Positions 51,823-62,136 of a stretch of 64,000 nucleotides of DNA are shown in pieces. The stretch is from Spartobacteria bacterium. Lineage in GTDB: Bacteria; Verrucomicrobiota; Verrucomicrobiia; Chthoniobacterales; UBA10450. The DNA lies in contig PMSN01000011.1 of assembly GCA_003167555.1 (NCBI GenBank), positions 434,001-498,000 of the forward strand, written 5' to 3'. How positions within the stretch are numbered: position 1 is the first letter of the stretch; the number at the start of each line of letters is the position of its first letter. Made by a program: the position numbers and the translations under genes. The notes under the pieces were generated by a model. That model had not been told where the DNA came from and ran no database searches. It was given only the letters and a program-made list of their open reading frames with translations.

Positions 51823-53076
51823 ATGGATATTGCCCGGCCGAATGTAGCCAAGAAGAAACGTCAACGCCGGATCATGATCGTCGCGGCGGCGGTGCTGGCG
51901 CTAATCGTCATTACGTTCGGGCTTTCCCGGCTCAAGCCGGCCGTGCCAAGCGTCGATCGCTCGACTGTCTGGATCGACACGGTGAAGCGCGGGCCGATGG
52001 TGCGCCAGGTCCGCGGCCTCGGGACGCTGGTGCCGGTGGATATACGTTGGATCGCCGCCAACACTGATGGTCGCGTCGAAACCATCGTGGTTTGGCCTGG
52101 CACGGCGGTGCAAGCCGACACCGTGATTTTGGAATTGACCAGCCCGGAACTCGAACAAGCGGCTGGCGATGCGGAATCGAAAGCGAAAGCGGTGGAAGCG
52201 GAACTCACCACTTTACGTGCGACGCTTCAGCGCGAGGTGCTCGATCAGGAATCGACCACCGCGCGCGTCCATTCCGAATACGAACAAGCCAAGATGGAGC
52301 GGCAGACCAACGATCAGTTGGCCAAGAATGGCCTCGTGGCTGATCTCGTTTACAAGACGTCGAAAGTGAAGGAGGCGGAACTGGCCAACCGTGACGCGAT
52401 TGAGACGAAGCGGCTGGCGTTTTCACACGACTCGATCGACCCGCAAATCGCCTCGAAACAAGCCGCGGTCGATCAAGCCAAGGAGTTCGCGAGACTAAAA
52501 TCGGATCAAGTCCAGCAGCTCCATGTGAAAGCTGGCATGAACGGCGTCTTGCAGCAGTTGCCGGTGCAAATCGGGCAACGCGTCAAACCCGGCGATAACC
52601 TGGCGCGCGTGGCTGATCCCACCAAGCTCAAGGCGCAGGTCAAGATCGCGGAAACGCAGGCGAAAGATATTCAAACCAACCAGGTCGCCTCGATCGATAC
52701 GCGGAATGGAATCGTCGCGGGCCATGTGATTCGGGTCGATCCCGCCGTCGAGCAGGGGACCGTGACCGTGGACGTGGGCATCGACGGCGAACTGCCGAAA
52801 GGTGCGCGCCCGGATCTTAGTGTAGACGGAACGATCGAGCTGGAACGTCTAGATAATGTGATCTACGTCGGCCGCCCCGCCTTTGGCCAGGAGAATAACA
52901 CGGTCGGCATTTTCAAATTGGTCGCAGGCACTTCCGAAGCGGTCCGCACGCCGGTGAAACTCGGCCGCAGTTCCGTGAACACGATCGAGATCCTGAGCGG
53001 TCTGGAACCCGGCGATCAAGTCATTCTATCCGACACCAGCTCAATGGACGCTCACGAACGAATTCGCCTTAACTAA
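51823..53076 (+). CDS. MacA/HlyD-type periplasmic adaptor
   Basis: 417 residues from ATG 51823 (MDIARPNVAKKKRQRR). A membrane anchor (MIVAAAVLALIVITFGLSRL) is followed by the barrel and lipoyl-like half (GLGTLVPVDIRWIAANTDGRVETIVVWPGTAVQADTVI), a helical hairpin of about 100 residues (SPELEQAAGDAESKAKAVEAEL to EFARLKSDQVQ), the second lipoyl half (VKAGMNGVLQQLPVQIGQRVKPGDNLARVAD) and a membrane-proximal end (GLEPGDQVILSDTSSMDAHERI). It links the inner-membrane MacB-type permeases to an outer-membrane exit duct. The frame also allows ATG 51748, which would precede the anchor by 25 more residues. Confidence 0.9.
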   Translation: MDIARPNVAKKKRQRRIMIVAAAVLALIVITFGLSRLKPAVPSVDRSTVWIDTVKRGPMVRQVRGLGTLVPVDIRWIAANTDGRVETIVVWPGTAVQADTVILELTSPELEQAAGDAESKAKAVEAELTTLRATLQREVLDQESTTARVHSEYEQAKMERQTNDQLAKNGLVADLVYKTSKVKEAELANRDAIETKRLAFSHDSIDPQIASKQAAVDQAKEFARLKSDQVQQLHVKAGMNGVLQQLPVQIGQRVKPGDNLARVADPTKLKAQVKIAETQAKDIQTNQVASIDTRNGIVAGHVIRVDPAVEQGTVTVDVGIDGELPKGARPDLSVDGTIELERLDNVIYVGRPAFGQENNTVGIFKLVAGTSEAVRTPVKLGRSSVNTIEILSGLEPGDQVILSDTSSMDAHERIRLN

Positions 53077-53115
53077 GACTTAGCTAACACATAACAAACG
53101 CAGCAACCAAAACCC

Positions 53116-53859
<744 letters not shown>

Positions 53860-53911
53860 GTAAGAATCACTTAGTTATCTCTTAGACATGTAAACGTAAG
53901 CCCGGAGTCCT

Positions 53912-56329
53912 ATGTTACGAGATCTTAGATATGCCTGTCGGATGCTCGTAAAAACTCCGGGGTTTACGATTATCTCGGTTCTGGCGGTCGCGCTCGGAAT
54001 TGGCGCGTCGACGACGATGTTCTCGGCGATCAACGCACTCCTCCTCCGGCCGATGCCTTTGATGCAGGACCAGGAGCGGCTCGTCGCCGTTTCGGAGTTT
54101 TTCCAAAAGAAGGCTGACCAGGATGCCGGGACGGCGTTCCCGGATTACCTGGAGTGGAAGAAGAACGTAACCACGCTCGATGGAATCGCCGCGATCCAGG
54201 AGGCGACCTTCATCGTTTCCGGCGGCGACAAGCCGGAGCGTTACCTCGGCGGGCAAATCTCCGCCGATGCGTTTTCTTTCATGGGCGTGCAGCCGATCCT
54301 GGGCCGGCTATTTCGTCCTGAAGAAGACCAGCTCAACGCCCCGCCCGTCGCGCTGATCGGGTACGAGATCTGGCAGAATCATTTCGGTGGCGATCGCGGT
54401 GTCGTCGGCAAAACAATCCCGATCAACGGCAAGCAGGTGACGATCATCGGCGTCATGCCGAAGGGTTGGCGTTTCCCGGAAATTTGCGACCTCTGGATGC
54501 CGCTCCAGATGGATGAGAAAGATAATCCGCGCGGCAACTTCTTTCTCGATTGCATCGGGAAGGTGAAGCAAGGCGTCTCGATCGAACAGGCGCGCGCGGA
54601 ATTGGAAGCGATCACCGCGCGCCTTGCCGTACAACATCCGGAGACGAACACTGGCGTTGGTGTGCACGTGACGCCGTTTCGCGAAGAGATGGTCCGGAAC
54701 TTTAAGACACTTACGCTCCTCGTGATGGGCGCGGTGCTTTTCGTGCACCTCATCGCGTGCGCGAATGTCGCGAATCTGTTGCTCGCGCGTGGCGCAACCC
54801 GGGCCAAGGAGATCGGGATTCGTCTCGCGTTGGGTGCGAGCCGGCGCCAGATCGTGCGCCAACTCTTGGCCGAAAGCATTGTGCTTGGCATGGTCGGCAG
54901 CGCCCTCGGTTTGCTCTTCGCCGTCTGGGGCGTGGATCTGATGCTGACCGCGCTTCCGAACGAAGTGCCTTTCTGGCTCCGCTTTGATTTTGATTGGAGA
55001 ATTTTCTCTTTTGCGCTCGGGATCGGCGCGCTCTCCAGCGTTCTCTTTGGTTTGTTGCCGGCCCTTCAAGCCTCGCATCCCCATTTGGTTGACACGCTCA
55101 AGGAAGGCGGCCGTACGGGCGCCGGCGGCGCGAAAGGTCAGCGCGTGCGTAACTCACTCGTCATCGCGGAGGTCGCTCTCGCTTTGGTGTTATTGATTGG
55201 CGCCGGCCTGATGATGCGCAGTTTCTTAAAGCTGCAGAAGACCGACATCGGCATGGATCCCTCGAGCACGTTGACCTTTCGGGTCGGCTTGCCCGAAGCG
55301 CAATTTCCAGAAAAAGAAGGCCCGGCGCGTTTCTTCGAACAGCTTATTCCAAGGCTGGCGAATTTGCCGGGAGTGGAATCCGCAGGCGCGACAACCTCGT
55401 TGCCGGCGTCGGGAAACATCGGAGTCACTGCCTTTATCTTGGAAGGTGAGCCGGAACCCAAACAACTCCAGGATGCCCGCACCATGCGCCAGTTAACTGT
55501 TACGCCGGGCTACTTCCAAACGGCGCGCATCCCTCTCCTGCGCGGTCGAGATTTCACCGGTGCGGACACCAAGGATGCACCGCGCGTGGTGTTGATCGAT
55601 GAAGATGGCGCCCGGGCCTGGTTTCCCAATCAGGATCCGATTGGCCGGCAGTTGCGCGCGCTCGATAAACAGGGCGAACCACCCAAGTGGGCGACGATCG
55701 TAGGAATCGTTAGGCCGGTCGTCTACGACGTCTTGATCAAGAGGCGTCCCATGCCGGCAGTTTATTTCGCGCAGAATCAGGCGTCGGACCGTTTCCTCTC
55801 GGTCATGATTCGCACGAAGAGCGATCCCGCGAAATTCGCGAACCTCGCCCGCAATACCGTCCTAGCCGTGAACAAGGATCTGCCGATCTACCGTGTTTTC
55901 ACCATGGATGAGATCGTCGCGCAATCGTACTGGAGCCGGAGATTTTTCGGCACGCTCTTCACCGTCTTTGCCGGGCTGGCGCTTTTCCTCGCGTCGCTCG
56001 GGATCTACGGCGTGATGTCTTACTCGGTTCGGCAACGGACGCAGGAAATCGGAGTGCGAATGGCGCTCGGCGCGCAAACGAGCGATGTCTTGCGGCTCGT
56101 CACCGGCCAGGGACTGCGGCTCATTTTGACCGGGCTCGCGATCGGCTTTGTCAGCGCTTATTTTCTGACGAAACTGCTGGCCGGAAGCCTGCACGGAATT
56201 TCGGCGCACGATCCGCCGAGCTTCGCCCTGGTGCCATTGCTCTTGTTCGTGGTGGGCTTGGCGGCCTGTTACCTGCCGGCGCGCGCCGCCATGCGTTTGG
56301 ATCCAATGGAAGCACTCCGGTATGAGTGA
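53912..56329 (+). CDS. ADOP/MacB-type ABC permease 1 (no prefix domain)
   Basis: 805 residues that begin directly at the permease (LRDLRYACRMLVKTPGFTIISVLAVALGIG); the prefix of the PadR-linked copies is absent. A MacB_PCD domain precedes the first FtsX module ([32 protein letters not shown]). A second extracytoplasmic domain (MDPSSTLTFRVGLPEAQFPE) and FtsX module follow ([26 protein letters not shown]), ending YLPARAAMRLDPMEALRYE. It works with the ATPases and adaptor of this operon in exporting an unknown compound. The next permease starts 19 bases later. Confidence 0.93.
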   Translation: MLRDLRYACRMLVKTPGFTIISVLAVALGIGASTTMFSAINALLLRPMPLMQDQERLVAVSEFFQKKADQDAGTAFPDYLEWKKNVTTLDGIAAIQEATFIVSGGDKPERYLGGQISADAFSFMGVQPILGRLFRPEEDQLNAPPVALIGYEIWQNHFGGDRGVVGKTIPINGKQVTIIGVMPKGWRFPEICDLWMPLQMDEKDNPRGNFFLDCIGKVKQGVSIEQARAELEAITARLAVQHPETNTGVGVHVTPFREEMVRNFKTLTLLVMGAVLFVHLIACANVANLLLARGATRAKEIGIRLALGASRRQIVRQLLAESIVLGMVGSALGLLFAVWGVDLMLTALPNEVPFWLRFDFDWRIFSFALGIGALSSVLFGLLPALQASHPHLVDTLKEGGRTGAGGAKGQRVRNSLVIAEVALALVLLIGAGLMMRSFLKLQKTDIGMDPSSTLTFRVGLPEAQFPEKEGPARFFEQLIPRLANLPGVESAGATTSLPASGNIGVTAFILEGEPEPKQLQDARTMRQLTVTPGYFQTARIPLLRGRDFTGADTKDAPRVVLIDEDGARAWFPNQDPIGRQLRALDKQGEPPKWATIVGIVRPVVYDVLIKRRPMPAVYFAQNQASDRFLSVMIRTKSDPAKFANLARNTVLAVNKDLPIYRVFTMDEIVAQSYWSRRFFGTLFTVFAGLALFLASLGIYGVMSYSVRQRTQEIGVRMALGAQTSDVLRLVTGQGLRLILTGLAIGFVSAYFLTKLLAGSLHGISAHDPPSFALVPLLLFVVGLAACYLPARAAMRLDPMEALRYE

Positions 56330-56348
56330 GGGCCCTACCACATAAGAT

Positions 56349-58802
56349 ATGCTGCAAGATATCCGCCTGGCCTTCCGCAGCCTGGTCAATACCCCGGGCT
56401 TCACTTTTGTTGCCATCATCACCGTCGCACTCGCGATCGGGGCGAACACCACCGTGTTCAGCCTTGTCAACGCGCTTTTGCTTCGCCCGCTGCCTTACAA
56501 GAATCCGCAGGAGCTTGTCCTCTTGTGGGAGAAATTTTCCGCGCAAGGTCTGGACCAGATCCCGGTCTCCGCACCGGAGTATCTCGATTACGAAAAGGAG
56601 TTGAAGAGTCTGGAGATCGCGGGCTTTGATTACGTCGATCTCAATCTCACCGTCGGTGAAATTCCCGAGCGGATCGCGGGCGCCGTGGTGACCCCGAGTG
56701 TGTTTCCAGTACTCGGCGTGGAGCCGATTCGCGGACGCGCCTTTACCAAAAGCGAATTTGGCGAGGGCAACGACAGCGTAGTCGTAGTCAGCGAGCGTCT
56801 TTGGAAACGCCGGTTCAATTCCGATCCCGAATTCGTCGGAAAGCAGCTCTCGCTCAACGGACGCAGCTTCACCGTCATCGGGATCATGTCGGAGGGTTTC
56901 CAGTTTCCGCTGCCCTTATTCAATGTGCAGGGTGGCACGTTCGGACAGCAGGTCGATATCTGGAAACCGATTGCCTTTAGCAAAAACGATTTGGAATCGC
57001 GTGGTTCGCGCAGTTATGGCATTGTCGGCCGGCTCAAGCCGGGTGTGTCGCTCTCACAGGCGCAGGCGGAAGTCGATACCGTCATCGCAAGTTGGCTGCC
57101 GAGATTTCCCGATAACTATGAGCCTGCAACTCGCTTCGGTGGCACGCTCTACAAATTTCACGATCAGGTGGTTGGTGGAATGCGAACAGCGCTCGTCATT
57201 CTTCTCGGTGCGGTTGCGCTCGTTCTCCTGATCGCCTGCGCGAATCTGACCACCATGCTGCTCGCGCGGGCCGGAGCGCGGGAACGCGAATTCGCCATCC
57301 GGGTTGCGCTCGGCGCGGGTCCGGCGCGTTTGCTGCGGCAGATGCTCACCGAAAGCGTTTTGCTGGCACTCATCGGCGGACTTGCCGGCGTGCTTCTCGC
57401 CATCTGGGGATTGGATTTGCTCCGCGCCCTCGGTTCGCACACCGTCCCGCGGATTGCCGAAGCGAATCTTGATCTGCGCGTGCTTCTCGTAACGCTGGTT
57501 GCCTCCATTGTTACCGGCATTCTCTTTGGCCTCGTGCCCGCGCTCGCCAGCGCTAAACCTGAGCTGACCGAAGCGCTCAAGGAAGGTGGCCGCGGTTCCA
57601 CCACAGGGACACGGCGCAACCGCGTCCGCAATGCTCTTGTTATTTCCGAAGTCGCGCTCGCGCTCGTCCTGCTCGTGGGCGCGGGTCTTTTGCTCAAGAG
57701 CTTCGCTCGCCTGCAAAATGTCGATCCGGGATTCGATCCACGGAACGTGCTCTCGATGGAGATCTCATTGCCGGTGGCGAAGTATCCGCGCGGCAAACCG
57801 GTCACGGATTTTTATGCGGAGATAATCCGGCGGGTGCAGGCCCTGCCCGGTGTCGAAGCGACCGCCTTTACCTCGATTCTTCCGCTGAGCGGAACTAACA
57901 GTGACAGCTCCTTTGCGATCGAGGGCCGCGACCCCATGCAGGAGAAAGTTTACCCGGACGAAGAGATTCGCAGTGTGACCTCGAGCTATTTCAAAGTCTT
58001 GAAGGTCCCGCTGGTCCAGGGGCGCTTTTTTGATGAACGCGACACGGCGGACGCGCCGCAGGTCGTCATCATCAATCAGGCCTTGGCCAGGAAATGGTTC
58101 CCCAATCAGGAAGCGGTCGGCAAGAAAATCACATTCAGCGATCCGCGAAAACCCGATCCGAAGTGGATAACCATTGTGGGTCTGGTCGGCGACATGCGTC
58201 ACCGCGGCCTCGATGTCGAAGCGAAGCCCGAATATTATCTGCCGCATCCGCAGAACCCGTATCGCGGGATGATTCTCGCCGTCCGCAGCAAACAGGATCC
58301 GCGCTCCCTGGCAGAATCGATTCGACGCGAGATCCGCCGGCTCGATCCCGAATTGCCGGCGGCGAATGTCCGCACACTCGAAAACGTCGCGGCAGACTCC
58401 ATCGCGCCGCGCCGGCTTTCTGTCGTTCTTATCGGTGTCTTTGCCGCGGTCGCGTTGGTCCTGGCATCTGTCGGCATCTACGGCGTGATGTCATTCCTCG
58501 TTGTCCAACGCACGCATGAGATCGGCGTGCGCATGGCGCTCGGCGCGCAACGTGCCGATGTGCTCCGCCTTGTCGTGGGTCACGGGATGAGACTTGTCTT
58601 GATCGGCAGCGTGCTAGGACTCGTAATGGCACTCCTCTCCACCCGCGCGCTGAGCGCGATGCTCTATCGTGTCGGCGCGTTCGATCTCACCACGTTTGCC
58701 GGTGTGACGATCGCCCTCGCCCTGGTTGCGTTGCTGGCGAGCTATATCCCCGCTCTGCGCGCCACGCGGGCGGATCCAATGATCGCCCTGGGTCACGGAT
58801 GA
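56349..58802 (+). CDS. ADOP/MacB-type ABC permease 2
   Basis: 817 residues of the same two-module layout: LAFRSLVNTPGFTFVAIITVALAIGANTTVFSL at the start, first FtsX block LIACANLTTMLLARAGAREREFAIRVALG, end [26 protein letters not shown] and SYIPALRATRADPMIALGHG. The extracytoplasmic loops differ clearly from permease 1, so it is not a recent copy. The start is 19 bases after the preceding stop. The substrate is unknown. Confidence 0.93.
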   Translation: MLQDIRLAFRSLVNTPGFTFVAIITVALAIGANTTVFSLVNALLLRPLPYKNPQELVLLWEKFSAQGLDQIPVSAPEYLDYEKELKSLEIAGFDYVDLNLTVGEIPERIAGAVVTPSVFPVLGVEPIRGRAFTKSEFGEGNDSVVVVSERLWKRRFNSDPEFVGKQLSLNGRSFTVIGIMSEGFQFPLPLFNVQGGTFGQQVDIWKPIAFSKNDLESRGSRSYGIVGRLKPGVSLSQAQAEVDTVIASWLPRFPDNYEPATRFGGTLYKFHDQVVGGMRTALVILLGAVALVLLIACANLTTMLLARAGAREREFAIRVALGAGPARLLRQMLTESVLLALIGGLAGVLLAIWGLDLLRALGSHTVPRIAEANLDLRVLLVTLVASIVTGILFGLVPALASAKPELTEALKEGGRGSTTGTRRNRVRNALVISEVALALVLLVGAGLLLKSFARLQNVDPGFDPRNVLSMEISLPVAKYPRGKPVTDFYAEIIRRVQALPGVEATAFTSILPLSGTNSDSSFAIEGRDPMQEKVYPDEEIRSVTSSYFKVLKVPLVQGRFFDERDTADAPQVVIINQALARKWFPNQEAVGKKITFSDPRKPDPKWITIVGLVGDMRHRGLDVEAKPEYYLPHPQNPYRGMILAVRSKQDPRSLAESIRREIRRLDPELPAANVRTLENVAADSIAPRRLSVVLIGVFAAVALVLASVGIYGVMSFLVVQRTHEIGVRMALGAQRADVLRLVVGHGMRLVLIGSVLGLVMALLSTRALSAMLYRVGAFDLTTFAGVTIALALVALLASYIPALRATRADPMIALGHG

Positions 58803-58893
58803 AACTCAACAACAACCTGTCTTTCGATCCCGCTTCCGTCTCTCTCCTGCCTGCTCCATCCCGGCGCCTCGATCCAACTAACTTTTCTCGCAC

Positions 58894-61335
58894 ATGAACA
58901 CTCTCCTTCAAGACCTCCGTTACGGCTTTCGAATGCTGCTGAAGCACAAAGGCTTCACCGCCATTGCCGTGATCGCGCTGGGTCTCGGGATCGGCGCGAA
59001 CACCGCGATCTTTAGCCTGGTGAACGGCGTTCTCCTCCGGCCGCTGCCGTTTCCGGACGCCGAACGCATCATCTACATCGAAGGAAAAAATCCTGCGGCG
59101 GCGGGCATTACCGAGAGCAACATCTCGTTTCTCGACTTTACGGATTGGTCGCAACAAACCGATCTCTTCGCGAGCACCGCCGCCTACTGGACCGGTACCG
59201 CCAACTTTGGTGCGGATGGGGCGGAGCCGGAACGCGTGCCGCGCGCCGGTGTGACGACTGGGTTCTTCTCTGTGCTCGGGGTCCAGCCTGTTCTCGGGCG
59301 AACGTTCGTTCCCGAAGACGACAAAGGGTGGCCGCAAAGCGTCGCGATCATCAGCCACGGATTATGGAAGCGCCGCTTCGGATCTGATCCGGCCATCGTC
59401 GGGAAACAGGTCCAGATGAGCTCAAGATCCCTCACGATCATCGGCGTGATGCCCTCGGGGTTTGAATACCCGGAGCAAACCCAAGTTTGGGTGCCGACCG
59501 CGGTCAATCTCTCGGACGAACCGCGCGATAACCGCGTGTGGTCGGCGATCGCGCGTCTGAATACCGGCATCGATCTGAAGCAGGCGCAGACTCGTCTGAG
59601 CGCCATCAATGCGCAGCTCGACAAGCAGTTTCACGAGACGAACAAAGGTTGGGACGTGTTTCTTTCGACGCTCCACGAACGGTTCGTTCGCGAGGTAAAA
59701 CCATCCCTCCTTGCGCTCCTCGGCGCCGTCGGATTCGTGCTGCTGATTGCCTGCGCGAACGTGGCCAATCTCCTCCTCGCCCGCAGCGCCGCGCGGCAAA
59801 AGGAAATTGCGATCCGGGCCGCGATGGGCGCGAGCCGCACGCGCGTTCTTCGGCAGATGCTGACCGAGAGCATTCTACTCTCGGCGATCGGCGGAATTGC
59901 GGGACTCGTCCTTAGTATTTGGTTAACCGATCTGCTGATGTCGATGTTGCCCGAAGGCGCACCGCGGCTCGAACAGATCGGGATTGATTATCGCGTCCTG
60001 ACGTTCGCTCTCGGCGTCTCGGCGCTTACCGGCATTCTCTTCGGCATCGTCCCCGCGCTCCAAGCCTCGAAGCTCGACGTCACCAGCGCATTGAAAGAAG
60101 GCGGACGCAGCGGCGAAGGTCATCGCCGCACCGGCGCGCGCAGCCTCCTGTTGATTGGTGAGGTCGCCCTCTCGCTGATGCTGCTGGTTGGCGCTGGATT
60201 GCTCATCAAGAGCTTCCTCCGTCTTCAGGAGGTGCGGCCCGGCTTCAATGCGCACAACGTCCTCATCGCCAACCTGGCGTTGCAGGGTCCGAAATACAAA
60301 GATGACCAGCCGTGCGTGGAATTTTTCCGGCAACTGAAAGAACGGCTGGAAGCGGTGCCGGGCGTGCAAGCGGCGGGAGGCAGCGTCAATCTTCCGCTCA
60401 ACGCGAGCGGTTATGCGATTGGACGCGGGTTTATTCCGGAAGGCCGGCCGCTCACGGTGGATGAATCGAAAGACGCGATGTTCTCCACCATCACTGGCGA
60501 TTATTTTCGCGCCTTGCAAATTCCTTTGCTTTCGGGACGCACCTTCGAACCTCGCGACAATGCTGACGGACCGAAGGTGGTAATCATCAACGAAACCACC
60601 GCGAAGCGTCATTTCGGTTCGCCCACAGCCGCGATCGGCAAACGCCTCAGCATCTGGTCTGCATTTCGAGGGCATCGCCGCGATGAAAAATTCATGCGCG
60701 AAATTGTCGGGGTGGTCGGGGACACGAAGACCGGTTCTCTTACCGGCGAGGGCGGCGCGCAAATCTACGTTCCACACGCCCAGGACTCGCAGTGGAATTT
60801 CATGGGGCTCGTGATTCGAACCGCCGGCGATCCGGCTGCCTTTGCTACCACCTTGCGACGCGAAGTGCAGGCGCTCGACAAGGATCAGCCAATCTACAAC
60901 GTCCGGACGATGGACGATGTCGTCGCGAACTCGTTAGGCACGCGGCGCGTGTCGATGCAGCTCTTTGCGGTTTTTGCCTGCGCCGCCTTGCTCCTCGCCG
61001 CGCTCGGGATTTACGGCGTGATGGCCTACTCGGTCACGCAACGCACCCAGGAAATCGGCATTCGCATGGCGCTCGGCGCCCAGAAATCGGACGTGCTCGC
61101 GCTCGTGATCCGCCAAGGCATGATGCTGACCGTGATCGGCGTGGTTGTCGGCCTGGCGGGAGCGTTCGCCCTTACGCGCTTGATGGCCAACCTTCTCTTC
61201 GGAGTAGCAGCGACCGATTCGTTGACCTTCGTCGCAATTCCGTTCTTGCTCCTCTTCGTGGCGCTGGTTGCTTGTTATTTACCAGCCCGGCGCGCGGCTC
61301 GCCTCGATCCGACCATCGCGCTCGCGCAAAGCTAA
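58894..61335 (+). CDS. ADOP/MacB-type ABC permease 3
   Basis: 813 residues: [37 protein letters not shown], first FtsX block [35 protein letters not shown], second block [30 protein letters not shown], end [19 protein letters not shown]. The second extracytoplasmic domain is longer than in the others near 595 ([20 protein letters not shown]). A gap of 91 bases separates it from permease 2; I see no gene or hairpin there. The second ATPase starts 6 bases after its stop, so they are tightly coupled. Confidence 0.93.
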   Translation: MNTLLQDLRYGFRMLLKHKGFTAIAVIALGLGIGANTAIFSLVNGVLLRPLPFPDAERIIYIEGKNPAAAGITESNISFLDFTDWSQQTDLFASTAAYWTGTANFGADGAEPERVPRAGVTTGFFSVLGVQPVLGRTFVPEDDKGWPQSVAIISHGLWKRRFGSDPAIVGKQVQMSSRSLTIIGVMPSGFEYPEQTQVWVPTAVNLSDEPRDNRVWSAIARLNTGIDLKQAQTRLSAINAQLDKQFHETNKGWDVFLSTLHERFVREVKPSLLALLGAVGFVLLIACANVANLLLARSAARQKEIAIRAAMGASRTRVLRQMLTESILLSAIGGIAGLVLSIWLTDLLMSMLPEGAPRLEQIGIDYRVLTFALGVSALTGILFGIVPALQASKLDVTSALKEGGRSGEGHRRTGARSLLLIGEVALSLMLLVGAGLLIKSFLRLQEVRPGFNAHNVLIANLALQGPKYKDDQPCVEFFRQLKERLEAVPGVQAAGGSVNLPLNASGYAIGRGFIPEGRPLTVDESKDAMFSTITGDYFRALQIPLLSGRTFEPRDNADGPKVVIINETTAKRHFGSPTAAIGKRLSIWSAFRGHRRDEKFMREIVGVVGDTKTGSLTGEGGAQIYVPHAQDSQWNFMGLVIRTAGDPAAFATTLRREVQALDKDQPIYNVRTMDDVVANSLGTRRVSMQLFAVFACAALLLAALGIYGVMAYSVTQRTQEIGIRMALGAQKSDVLALVIRQGMMLTVIGVVVGLAGAFALTRLMANLLFGVAATDSLTFVAIPFLLLFVALVACYLPARRAARLDPTIALAQS

Positions 61336-61341
61336 CCAGTT

Positions 61342-62010
61342 ATGTCTATGATCACGCTCAAACACCTCGAACGTTTCTATCCGCTCGCGAAAGGGAAATT
61401 CTTTTACGTCCTGCGCGACATCAACCTGGAGGTGAACGAAGGCGACTTCGTTTCCATCATGGGGCCATCGGGCGCGGGCAAGTCGTCCCTGCTCCACGTC
61501 ATCGGAATGCACGACCATGCCTGGAGCGGCGAATACTTCTTTGAGGACGATCCGATTCACACCCTCAAGCCCAAGGAACGCGCCACCCTTCGGAACGAGA
61601 GGATCGGTTTCGTTTTTCAGAACTATCACCTGCTGGATGATCTCACCGTCTACGAGAACCTGGACATTCCGCTTTCCTACCGGCACGTAAACAAAGCCGG
61701 GCGCGATTCGATTGTCTGCGACGCGCTGGATCGGTTTCACATCGTGGGAAAGAAGGACCTCTACCCGCGTCAGCTCTCCGGCGGACAGCAGCAACTCGTC
61801 AGCATCGCCCGCGCGATGATCGCGAACCCGAAGCTGATCCTGGCCGACGAGCCGACCGGCAATCTTCACTCCAGCCAGGGTCAGGAGATCATGGAGATGT
61901 TCAAGACCTTGAATGCTGGCGGCACGACGATCATTCAAGTAACGCATTCAGACGTTAACGCTGCGTATGGAAACCGCATCATCCAGCTTCGGGATGGCTT
62001 TGTGGTGTGA
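61342..62010 (+). CDS. ABC ATPase, second copy with altered D-loop
   Basis: 222 residues. Walker A is GPSGAGKSS (41-49; Ser in the last place), Q-loop [18 protein letters not shown], signature [15 protein letters not shown], Walker [12 protein letters not shown]. The D-loop reads NLHSSQG where the usual text is NLDS. The H-loop VTHSD is intact. It probably serves permeases 3 and 4, which flank it. It could start at Met3 (61348) instead. An inverted-repeat element follows the stop. Confidence 0.93.
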   Translation: MSMITLKHLERFYPLAKGKFFYVLRDINLEVNEGDFVSIMGPSGAGKSSLLHVIGMHDHAWSGEYFFEDDPIHTLKPKERATLRNERIGFVFQNYHLLDDLTVYENLDIPLSYRHVNKAGRDSIVCDALDRFHIVGKKDLYPRQLSGGQQQLVSIARAMIANPKLILADEPTGNLHSSQGQEIMEMFKTLNAGGTTIIQVTHSDVNAAYGNRIIQLRDGFVV

Positions 62011-62020
62011 AGGAGTTTCC

Positions 62021-62110
62021 GTCATTCCGAGCGCAGTCGAGGAACCTCGTTTGGGGTCGAGCGACGCTCCACGGGGTCCCTCGGCTTCGCTTCGCTCCGC
62101 TCGGGATGAC
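62021..62110. repeat. Third copy of the GTCATCC-GAGCG inverted doublet
   Basis: The left arm starts GTCATTCCGAGCGCAGTCGA and the right arm ends GCTTCGCTCCGCTCGGGATGAC (partly). The internal GGGGTCGAGCGACGCTCC shares sequence with the spacer of the 17130 copy (GTCGAGCGACGC). It lies within the operon, between the second ATPase and permease 4. Confidence 0.8.
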
Positions 62111-62136
62111 TGCTGTAACCAGCTAATTCTAATCTT

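Noticed and set aside
52094-52112. Second TGGCACGGCGGTGCA string resembling a sigma-54 promoter
   Set aside because: It lies inside the adaptor coding region, and the -12 element lacks TTGC.
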